Origin: Rhodanobacteraceae bacterium
GTDB taxonomy: Bacteria > Pseudomonadota > Gammaproteobacteria > Xanthomonadales > SZUA-5
Assembly (NCBI GenBank): GCA_003233535.1
Contig: QIMA01000532.1
Coordinates: 1-10,189 of the forward strand
DNA length: 10,189 nt
Direction of reading: 5' to 3'
Positions within the stretch are counted from its first letter, which is position 1. Every line of letters begins with the position of its first letter. The position numbers were made by a program, and so were the translations under genes. This document shows positions 1 to 5,939 of this stretch, one piece after another. The notes below the pieces were generated by a model. It was not told where the DNA came from and did no database searches. It saw only the letters and a list, made by a program, of their open reading frames with translations.

Positions 1-653
1 ATTCTGTAACGGTGGCATTCGCCGTTAGCGTGCAGGCTCCAGGTGCTGGTGTGCCGAGCGGCACGGTGATAGTTAGCGACGGTATCGACGTTTGTCAGGC
101 CACGCTGCCGGCGACCAGTTGCCAGATCAGCATCAAGACCGCCGGTAATCGCACGCTAACGGTGAGTTACCCCGGCGATGCGGACTTTGATCCGAGCAGC
201 GCAGTGACCACTCAGCAGGTGTTGGATGGTGGCGCAGACTTGAGCGTGACTAAACTCAATGACCGCTGCGTGTTGCCGGGCGGTAACCGCACCGTTTATC
301 GGATCGAAGTCAGCAACTTGGGACCCGACGTGGTCACCAACGCGCGCGTTACCGACGTTATTCCCGCCGGTCTGAGCAACGCCGCTTGGACCTGCACTGC
401 CACTGGTGGCGGCAGCTGTGTCGCTAGCGGTACTGGCAACATCGACACTCTAGTGAATCTGCCCAGCGGTGCTACGGCGGTATTCAGCCTCAGCGCAGAT
501 GTGCAGCGCGCGCCGGAAATCGTCGTCAGCAACACGGTCACCGTGCAGGCACCTACAGGCGTTACGGATCCGCAGCTGGGCAACAACGCCAGCACCGATG
601 GCGACCCGATCGGACTGTACTGCGACGGGATGGAAGATCCCTTCAGCGATTGA
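1..653 (+). CDS. Secreted/surface protein with Ig-like and DUF11 domains (5' partial)
   Basis: This is the C-terminal end of a larger protein; the frame is open to the left edge (first full codon at 3), so the GTG at 12 is not a credible start. About the first 72 residues look like a bacterial Ig-like (Big_3-type) repeat, with the wording SGTVIVSDG, a CQATLPATSC pair and LTVSYPGDADFDPSS. From about residue 77 to 197 comes a DUF11-type beta-sandwich: DLSVTKLND, YRIEVSNLGPDVVTNARVTD, VIPAGLSNAAWTC and a final QLGNNAST. Such domains occur in large extracellular adhesins and cell-surface proteins. The protein ends in GLYCDGMEDPFSD, resembling the short C-terminal tails (DGFE-like) I recall on many Xanthomonadales secreted proteins. 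The signal peptide and the rest of the protein lie outside the window. It is followed by a hairpin and has no visible link to the cell-wall genes. The exact function is unknown. Confidence 0.85.
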   Translation, partial: SVTVAFAVSVQAPGAGVPSGTVIVSDGIDVCQATLPATSCQISIKTAGNRTLTVSYPGDADFDPSSAVTTQQVLDGGADLSVTKLNDRCVLPGGNRTVYRIEVSNLGPDVVTNARVTDVIPAGLSNAAWTCTATGGGSCVASGTGNIDTLVNLPSGATAVFSLSADVQRAPEIVVSNTVTVQAPTGVTDPQLGNNASTDGDPIGLYCDGMEDPFSD

Positions 654-662
654 TTCGATCTC

Positions 663-688
663 GATCCTGAGCCGCAAGGCTCAGGATC
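663..688 (+). terminator. Stem-loop after the DUF11 gene, probable transcription end
   Basis: An exact 11-bp inverted repeat, GATCCTGAGCC and GGCTCAGGATC, flanks the tetraloop GCAA (a GNRA loop), starting 9 nt after the stop codon at 651-653. The position suggests a 3' end for the upstream transcript. No T-run follows it, and none lies on the other side for the reverse strand, so it is not a textbook intrinsic terminator. It could instead be an RNA 3'-end protecting structure upstream of a Rho-dependent stop. Confidence 0.55.
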
Positions 689-834
689 CGCATCCGCATC
701 TGTTGCCGGTCATTGCCCGTCGAGCCAATCGGTCGGTGTGGCGCGACGGTATTACGCCCGTGTTTCCTCCGCTTTTTCGACCCTTAGCAGACAGCCCCAA
801 GCGTTGGCTGTTCGTTCGCTCATCTCCGGTGCGT

Positions 835-869
835 TGACAAAATGTGCGTTGTCGAGCCCCTTTTTGTCA
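835..869. repeat. 8-bp inverted repeat with 19-bp spacer, T-rich right arm
   Basis: TGACAAAA at 835-842 and TTTTGTCA at 862-869 are exact reverse complements. Between them TTGTC (849-853) can also pair with GACAA (836-840), so the left arm has two possible partners. The right arm includes a five-T run after CCCC. It could be a weak terminator, an operator for an unknown dimeric regulator, or chance. It lies about 170 bp upstream of mraZ, just before the AT-rich segment. Confidence 0.35.
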
Positions 870-924
870 CTCTCTGAAGCCTTAATATCAACAAAATTAT
901 ATATTTACGGTACTAACCTAGAAG

Positions 925-953
925 TTGTCTTAAGTTATTGACCAGCCTACAGA
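925..953 (+). promoter_or_regulatory. Candidate sigma70-type promoter for the dcw cluster
   Basis: TTGTCT at 925-930 (4 of 6 to TTGACA) is followed after 17 bp by TACAGA at 948-953, a weak -10, with an AT-rich stretch upstream (881-925). It would start transcription near 960, placing the TGG repeats right at or after the start site, as expected for an autorepressed mra promoter. A competing -10, TAGAAT at 994-999, matches 5 of 6 but lacks a -35 at normal spacing. The exact element is uncertain. Confidence 0.3.
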
Positions 954-967
954 ATTGTGAATGGCGT

Positions 968-1033
968 TGGGTGTGCTGGGAGGGAAAGTGGGATAGAATG
1001 GCGAAATGTGGAGATAAATGGATCCTTGTGGAA
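968..1033 (+). promoter_or_regulatory. Putative MraZ operator: phased TGG repeats
   Basis: TGGNN units begin at 989, 999, 1009, 1019 and 1029, that is TGGGA, TGGCG, TGGAG, TGGAT and TGGAA, each separated by exactly 5 bp. Two more, TGGGT at 968 and TGGGA at 977, lie upstream at 9- and 12-bp steps. The known E. coli MraZ operator consists of TGGGN repeats with 5-nt spacers, so the architecture matches although only some units carry the third G. The sequence AAAGTGGG at 985-992 also fits the AAAGTG-type site described for mollicute MraZ. The last unit ends 4 nt before the mraZ ATG, so MraZ bound here should block its own transcription. Confidence 0.65.
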
Positions 1034-1037
1034 AGCC

Positions 1038-1484
1038 ATGTTTTACGGCGAGACCAACGTATCGATCGATGACAAGGGCCGGCTGGCGATGCCGACGGTC
1101 CATCGGGAGCCGTTGTCTGAAGTTTGTAGTGGTCACATGGTGGTGACCTACAACCCTTTCGAAACCCATTGTCTACTGCTTTTCCCTGTTCCCGAGTGGG
1201 AGAGGGTCCGTGATGAAGTGATGGCGCTGAAGAGCTTCCAGCGCGCTCATCGCGAACTGCAGCGCAAGTTGGTGGGCGCAGCGACACACGTGGATCTGGA
1301 TGCGCAGGGGCGGCTGCTGCTGCCGCTTAGCGCACGGCAGGTGGTCGGGCTTGAACGAAAGGCGGTGCTGTTGGGAATGGGTACCAAGTTCGAGCTGTGG
1401 AACGAGGCGGCACAGCGTGCCTTGCTCGAGCAACCCATTAATGAAGCAGAAACGACCGAGGAGATGCGGTCCCTGAGCTTCTGA
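1038..1484 (+). CDS. mraZ: Transcriptional regulator MraZ
   Basis: MraZ is a DNA-binding regulator of the dcw cluster, with two AbrB-like swapped-hairpin (SpoVT/AbrB-type) halves that assemble into rings. This 148-residue protein is close to the usual length (E. coli 152). The two family signatures are visible: DDKGRLAMP at residues 11-19 and DLDAQGRLLLP at 86-96. The start is placed at the ATG of MFYGETN because family members begin at this point. The reading frame is open further upstream (to the GTG at 957), but that stretch overlaps the repeat array. The ribosome-binding site is poor: GGAAAG lies only 2 nt from the ATG. rsmH follows after 21 nt. The upstream TGG repeats suggest autorepression. 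The strong likeness to remembered Xanthomonas MraZ sequences supports a Xanthomonadales source. Confidence 0.95.
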   Translation: MFYGETNVSIDDKGRLAMPTVHREPLSEVCSGHMVVTYNPFETHCLLLFPVPEWERVRDEVMALKSFQRAHRELQRKLVGAATHVDLDAQGRLLLPLSARQVVGLERKAVLLGMGTKFELWNEAAQRALLEQPINEAETTEEMRSLSF

Positions 1485-1486
1485 TT

Positions 1487-1493
1487 AGAGGAG
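1487..1493 (+). promoter_or_regulatory. Ribosome-binding site of rsmH
   Basis: AGAGGAG lies in the 21-nt gap after mraZ, 12 nt before the ATG at 1506. The spacing is a little long, but no other in-frame start lies closer, so it supports the chosen rsmH start. Confidence 0.7.
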
Positions 1494-1505
1494 TGTTGCA
1501 AACCG

Positions 1506-2456
1506 ATGTCTGCGCGGTCCGCTGACGCATTGGCCACAGGTACGCATACAGATGCGCACCTGCCGGTACTGTCGCAAGCAGTGCTGAAGGGTTGGTGTGG
1601 ACGATTGGATGGAACTTACATCGATTGTACCTTCGGGCGTGGCGGGCACAGCAGGGAGTTGTTGCGCAAACTCCACAGCAAAGCGCAGTTGTTCGCCATA
1701 GACCGCGATCCACAGGCGCTAGAGGCCGCACGCAAACTCGCTAAAGAGGATTTGCGTGTGACTGCCCTAGACGGCAACTTCGCCGAACTGCTGCCTACCT
1801 TGGCTGCCGAAAGCTGTTCGGGCGTGCTTTTCGATCTCGGCGTTTCATCGCCGCAGCTCGACCAAGCCGAGCGTGGCTTTAGTTTTAATAAGGACGGTCC
1901 CCTGGACATGCGCATGGATCCGCGCAGCGGAGTCAGCGCTGCGGATTGGCTAGCAAGCGCGGACGAAGTGGAGATTGCCGATGCCCTCTACCACTATGGT
2001 GATGAGCGGGCGTCGCGGCGCATCGCCAAACTGATTGTTGCGCAAAGATCGCATACGCCGCTGCTGCGCACGCTGGAATTGGCCGATTTGGTGGCCAGCG
2101 TCATTCCACGCCGAGGTCGTACGCATCCGGCAACCAAGACTTTTCAGGCGCTTCGGATCGTAGTCAACGACGAGCTAGGGGCACTGGAAAGCGGGCTGAA
2201 TAGTTCGCTCGAAGTTTTGGAGCAGGGAGGTCGTTTGGCGGTCGTTAGCTTCCACTCGTTGGAAGATCGCGCGGTGAAACGCTTCATGCACGGTAAGGCC
2301 AAAGCGCCGCCGGCCGATCGTCGGCGCCCGCAGCTGGACGACGAATTCATCCCCGAACTGAGACTGCTCGGCAAGTTCGGTGCCGAGCGCAGTGAACTCG
2401 CCGTCAATGCTCGCTCTCGCAGCGCCCGTTTGCGCGTCGCGGAGCGAGTGCGATGA
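1506..2456 (+). CDS. rsmH: 16S rRNA (cytosine(1402)-N(4))-methyltransferase RsmH (MraW)
   Basis: RsmH uses S-adenosylmethionine to methylate N4 of C1402 in the decoding centre of 16S rRNA; it is a cytoplasmic enzyme long known as MraW. At 316 residues it matches the usual length (E. coli 313). Visible motifs are the opening HLPVLSQAVL (18-27), the SAM-binding loop FGRGGHS (43-49), AIDRD (64-68) at the end of the second strand, LFDLGVSSPQLD (108-119), GPLDMRMD, HPATKTFQALRI (from 207), SFHSLEDR (from 248) and a C-terminal RSRSARLRV. It follows mraZ by 21 nt, and its stop codon overlaps the ftsL start in an ATGA. No substitution in a known motif was noticed. Confidence 0.97.
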   Translation: MSARSADALATGTHTDAHLPVLSQAVLKGWCGRLDGTYIDCTFGRGGHSRELLRKLHSKAQLFAIDRDPQALEAARKLAKEDLRVTALDGNFAELLPTLAAESCSGVLFDLGVSSPQLDQAERGFSFNKDGPLDMRMDPRSGVSAADWLASADEVEIADALYHYGDERASRRIAKLIVAQRSHTPLLRTLELADLVASVIPRRGRTHPATKTFQALRIVVNDELGALESGLNSSLEVLEQGGRLAVVSFHSLEDRAVKRFMHGKAKAPPADRRRPQLDDEFIPELRLLGKFGAERSELAVNARSRSARLRVAERVR

Positions 2457-2722
2457 AACTGCTCGCAATCGCGCTCACCGGGTTGCTGGCGTTGGCCGTT
2501 TTGGGCAGCGCGATTTTTGTCGTTGTCGCCCGCCATGACAGCCGCACGCAGTTCACCGTGCTGGAGCGCTTAGTCGGCGAGCGAGACGAGCTAAACATTG
2601 AGTGGGGCCGACTGCAGTTGGAGCAGGCCACCTGGGCCGATCCACATCGAATTGAACAGGTCGCTACCCGAGATTTGGGTATGCGCTTCACCCCGCCCAG
2701 CGAACGCCGAGTGTTGCCATGA
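2453..2722 (+). CDS. ftsL: Cell division protein FtsL
   Basis: FtsL is a bitopic inner-membrane protein of the FtsQLB complex that activates septal peptidoglycan synthesis by FtsWI. The 89-residue product has a transmembrane helix at about residues 4-26, then a polar helical segment (about 27-65) suited to coiled-coil pairing with FtsB. It ends in RIEQVATRDLGM, a conserved FtsL-type ending. The cytoplasmic N-terminal tail is almost absent (about three residues), whereas E. coli FtsL (121 aa) carries a longer one. The start overlaps the rsmH stop and its own stop overlaps the ftsI start, both as ATGA, implying translational coupling. Sequence identity in this family is low, so the call rests on topology, the C-terminal motif and position. 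Confidence 0.92.
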   Translation: MKLLAIALTGLLALAVLGSAIFVVVARHDSRTQFTVLERLVGERDELNIEWGRLQLEQATWADPHRIEQVATRDLGMRFTPPSERRVLP

Positions 2723-4455
2723 GCCGAAATCGTGCTCCCAAAGTAAATCTGCGCTTGCGTTTGTATGGTGTGCTGCTGGTCTTCGGCGTGGCCGGCAGCG
2801 GGCTGCTCGCGCGCGCCATCGATCTGCAGGTGTTACGCAAGGATTTTTATCAAGATCAGGGCGACGCCCGCTATCTCCGCGAAGTGCCGATTCCGGCCTA
2901 TCGCGGCAACATTTCCGATCGTAATGGTGAACCACTTGCCGTTAGCACGCCGGTAGTCTCTTTGTGGGCGGATCCCGGCAAGCTGCTGGAGTCGCTGGAC
3001 CGCTTGCCAGAACTGGCCGATGCATTGAACATCGATGCAGACGCGTTGTTGGACAAGCTAAAGCAAGAGCAGCATCGCGATCGAGAGTTCGTCTACCTGA
3101 AGCGCCACATGAGCCCTGAGAAAGCGCAGCGGGTACTGGACTTGGCCCTGCCAGGGGTCAATCAGCGGCGCGAGTTCCGCCGCTACTATCCAGGCGGCGA
3201 AGTGTTTGGGCACGTGCTCGGCTTTACCAACATTGATGACCGTGGTCAGGAAGGTATAGAGCTGGCCTTTGACCATTGGTTAGCCGGTGAGTCTGGTCGT
3301 AAACGCGTTATTCGGGATCGCCGCGGTCGTGTAGTGGATACCGTCGAACAGGTCGCGCCGCCCCAGCCGGGTGGTGACTTAATCCTCAGTCTGGACCGCC
3401 GACTGCAGTACCTAGCTTATCGTGAGCTGCAAGCTGCGATGGCACAGAACCGTGCAAGTTCGGGCTCAATCGTGGTGCTGGAAGTGGGTACCGGCGAAAT
3501 TTTGGCGATGGTCAATCAGCCCTCTTTCAACCCGAACAGTCGGCGTCGCGAAGACACCGCCAACCTGCGCAATCGCGCCCTGACCGATGTGTTCGAGCCG
3601 GGCAGCGTTATCAAGCCATTTACGGTTGCAGCGGCCTTAGAAAGTGGTGAATTCCAAGCGCACACGGTGATTGATACATCGCCCGGGACGCTGCAAGTGG
3701 CCAATCACGTGGTGAAAGACATTCGTCCCTATGGACGCTTGGATTTGGCCGGGATTTTGGCCAAGTCCAGCAACGTAGGCGCCACCCGGCTAGCGCAGGG
3801 GATGTCCAATGACCACATTTGGGACATCTTCCACCGCTTTGGCTTCGGCCAAGCTACCGGTTCCGGTTTCCCTGGTGAAGCTGCAGGAGTCTTGTCCGCA
3901 CCCAAGCAATGGGGGCCGGTCGAGAAAGCCACGATTTCCTATGGCTATGGCTTGTCGACAACGGCTTTGCAGTTGGCGCAGGCGTTTGCCACCCTGGCCG
4001 ACCGCGGGCGCATGCGCGCGCCCAGCTTCGTTCATGGCGCCGACACGCCCTCATCGGCGGTGATTGATCCGCACTTGGCGGCGCAGGTTTCGCAGATGCT
4101 CGAGACCGTGACCGCTCCAGGCGGTTCGGCGACACGCGCCAACGTCGAGCACTACACCGTCGCAGGCAAGACCGGAACGGCCCGTAAGATCGCTGGTGGT
4201 GCCTATCAAAGCCGGTATATGTCGGTGTTCGCCGGCTACGCGCCGGCGCAGAATCCGCGGGTGGCTTGCGTGGTGGTTATTCATGACCCGAGAGCGGGCT
4301 CTTACTACGGCGGTACCGTTGCGGCGCCGGTGTTTAGTCGCGTCGTTGGCGGCGCACTGCGTTTGTTGAACGTGCCGCCCAACGCTTCGCCCGGCTGGCC
4401 GCAGACGATGGTGGCTGCCGTTGACGAGCCTGTAGCCGAGCCGGTGGAGCGGTGA
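2719..4455 (+). CDS. ftsI: Septal peptidoglycan transpeptidase FtsI (PBP3)
   Basis: FtsI is the class B penicillin-binding protein that crosslinks septal peptidoglycan in the periplasm, working with the glycosyltransferase FtsW. The 578-residue protein has a short cytoplasmic tail, one membrane helix at about 15-35, then the pedestal region with RGNISDRNGEPLA (from 62) and FTNIDDRGQEGIE (169-181). The transpeptidase domain carries all three active-site motifs: SVIK with nucleophile S296 and K299, SSN at 350-352, and KTGT at 484-487. The C-terminus is a proline- and glutamate-rich tail ending VAEPVER. The size and motifs agree with the E. coli enzyme (588 aa). The gene starts in an ATGA overlap with ftsL and ends in a GTGA overlap with murE. 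Confidence 0.97.
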   Translation: MSRNRAPKVNLRLRLYGVLLVFGVAGSGLLARAIDLQVLRKDFYQDQGDARYLREVPIPAYRGNISDRNGEPLAVSTPVVSLWADPGKLLESLDRLPELADALNIDADALLDKLKQEQHRDREFVYLKRHMSPEKAQRVLDLALPGVNQRREFRRYYPGGEVFGHVLGFTNIDDRGQEGIELAFDHWLAGESGRKRVIRDRRGRVVDTVEQVAPPQPGGDLILSLDRRLQYLAYRELQAAMAQNRASSGSIVVLEVGTGEILAMVNQPSFNPNSRRREDTANLRNRALTDVFEPGSVIKPFTVAAALESGEFQAHTVIDTSPGTLQVANHVVKDIRPYGRLDLAGILAKSSNVGATRLAQGMSNDHIWDIFHRFGFGQATGSGFPGEAAGVLSAPKQWGPVEKATISYGYGLSTTALQLAQAFATLADRGRMRAPSFVHGADTPSSAVIDPHLAAQVSQMLETVTAPGGSATRANVEHYTVAGKTGTARKIAGGAYQSRYMSVFAGYAPAQNPRVACVVVIHDPRAGSYYGGTVAAPVFSRVVGGALRLLNVPPNASPGWPQTMVAAVDEPVAEPVER

Positions 4456-5939
4456 GCGCGGTTCGCACACAATCCTTAGATTCGCTGCTGGATCAAGCCG
4501 GTCTGCTAGTTGCCGGAGATCAGGGCGTGCCGCCCATCGCGGTTACCGGAGTGGCCATGGACAGCCGCGCGCTGCTGCCTGGCGATCTGTTTGTTGCGCT
4601 GCGCGGGGCCGGTTCACACGGACTCCGGTTCGTCAAACAAGCCGAGGCTGGTGGCGCCACAGCGGTACTCCATGATGGACTGGGCGTACTCCCAGATGAC
4701 GCCAGAATCCCGCTAATAGAGGTGCCCGGCTTGGCCGAGCGCAGCGGTCATCTGGCCTCCCTGGTCTACGCGCAGCCGTCGTCGAGAATCGACGTGGTTG
4801 GCGTTACCGGGACCAACGGTAAGACCTCCAGCGTGCACTTTGTTGCCCAGGCGCTCACCGCTATCGGTCATCGAGTGGGCACTCAAGGCACATTGGGCAG
4901 CGGCCTGTATGGCGACCTGAAAAGCGCTGAACGAACGACGCCCGATGCTGCCCAGACGCAACGTTGGCTGGCCAGCATGGTCGCCGCGGGCGCCGACTGC
5001 GTGGCGATGGAAGTGTCCTCGCATGCGCTCGTCCAAGGGCGCGTGGATGGGCTCCAATTCCGCATGGCGCTGTTCACCAACTTGTCTCGCGACCATCTCG
5101 ATTATCACCGCGACATGGAGGACTACTTCCAGGCTAAGGCTCGATTGTTCGCACGGCCAGCGTTGGACTTGGCGGTCATCAACACGGATGACCCGGCGGG
5201 ACGGCGACTCCTGGCGATGTCTAACGCTGCGCGCAAGCTCAGCTACGGCAAGCTGGCGGGTGCAGACGTTCGAGCCACGCAGGCGTCTCTCAACAGCCAT
5301 GGAATGAGCTTCGTTTTGCACTACCAGGATCAGACGCGGCGCATCGAGCTGCCGCTGCTGGGTCAATTCAACTTGCACAATGCACTGGGTGTAGCGGCAG
5401 GGCTGTTGGGCCTCGGGCACAGCATGGATGTTGTTGCTCGAGGTTTGGCGGCGTTACGACCCGTCCCAGGACGCATGCAGTGGATCGACGCGGGGCCACG
5501 CGGCGCCGTGGTTGTCGACTATGCACATACCCCAGAGGCCTTGGAACAGGCGCTGAGTGCGCTGCGAGAGCACTGTAGCGGCACGCTGCGCGTGGTGTTC
5601 GGCTGCGGTGGTGATCGCGATCAGGGCAAGCGCGCGCCGATGGGCCGAATTGCCGAGTCACTGGCCGATCAGGTGATCGTCAGCGACGACAATCCGCGCA
5701 GCGAATCGGCGCAGGCGGTTGCCGCACAAATACTGTCCGGATGTGAGCGGCCGACCGACGTGCGCGTCATTCACAATCGCGCCGAGGCCATTGCGGCTGG
5801 ACTGGAAACCGCCGTAAACGGGGACTTGCTGCTTATTGCCGGCAAGGGTCACGAGCGCACGCAAGAAAGCGCGGGACTAAAGCGCGTTTTTGACGATGCT
5901 GATGTCGCCCGCCGCTGGCTGGAGCACAATCGATGCTGA
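4452..5939 (+). CDS. murE: UDP-N-acetylmuramoyl-L-alanyl-D-glutamate--2,6-diaminopimelate ligase MurE
   Basis: MurE is the cytoplasmic ATP-dependent ligase that adds the third stem-peptide residue. The protein has 495 residues, as usual. The ATP-binding loop VTGTNGKTS is at 118-126 with K124, followed by RTTPDA (161-166) and SSHAL (189-193). K229 in YFQAKARLF sits where the carbamylated lysine of Mur ligases lies. The DNPR motif at 413-416 marks specificity for meso-diaminopimelate rather than lysine, and AGKGHE (463-468) is near the end. The GTG start at 4452 overlaps the ftsI stop as GTGA; the protein reads in frame with the family from its first residues, and the next candidates would truncate the N-terminal domain. 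Its end overlaps murF by 7 nt. The meso-DAP prediction fits a Gram-negative cell wall. Confidence 0.97.
   Translation: MSAVRTQSLDSLLDQAGLLVAGDQGVPPIAVTGVAMDSRALLPGDLFVALRGAGSHGLRFVKQAEAGGATAVLHDGLGVLPDDARIPLIEVPGLAERSGHLASLVYAQPSSRIDVVGVTGTNGKTSSVHFVAQALTAIGHRVGTQGTLGSGLYGDLKSAERTTPDAAQTQRWLASMVAAGADCVAMEVSSHALVQGRVDGLQFRMALFTNLSRDHLDYHRDMEDYFQAKARLFARPALDLAVINTDDPAGRRLLAMSNAARKLSYGKLAGADVRATQASLNSHGMSFVLHYQDQTRRIELPLLGQFNLHNALGVAAGLLGLGHSMDVVARGLAALRPVPGRMQWIDAGPRGAVVVDYAHTPEALEQALSALREHCSGTLRVVFGCGGDRDQGKRAPMGRIAESLADQVIVSDDNPRSESAQAVAAQILSGCERPTDVRVIHNRAEAIAAGLETAVNGDLLLIAGKGHERTQESAGLKRVFDDADVARRWLEHNRC

Larger units (their letters stand above)
654..1037. other. Intergenic region upstream of the dcw cluster
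   Basis: There are 384 bases without a convincing gene between the DUF11 gene and mraZ. The left part (about 690-830) has the GC content of its surroundings and shows no recognisable element apart from the hairpin at 663-688. Bases 881-940 drop to about 25% GC by hand count, which fits a promoter region. To the right lie a weak -35/-10 pair and the phased TGG repeats. No tRNA, other RNA gene or insertion sequence was recognised. Confidence 0.7.

Noticed and set aside
792..810. Short hairpin CAGCC/GGCTG
   Set aside because: There are only five paired bases around a 9-base loop and no T-run, which is within chance expectation.
469..837. 122-codon + strand frame spanning the end of the DUF11 gene
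   Set aside because: Its first half is an out-of-frame reading of the DUF11 domain and the rest is arginine- and serine-rich without a motif; it also crosses the hairpin.
834..862. TTGACA as a -35 box
   Set aside because: It is a perfect -35 hexamer, but the bases 17 nt downstream (CCCCTT region) bear no resemblance to a -10 box.
957..1037. Longer mraZ start at the GTG at 957
   Set aside because: MraZ proteins begin at the MFxGE-type residues; the extension overlaps the TGG repeat array and the probable transcription start.
4713..5420. 235-codon open frame on the minus strand across murE
   Set aside because: It lies wholly inside murE, which has all its motifs in the + frame; the antisense translation shows no recognisable domain and is a codon-bias shadow.
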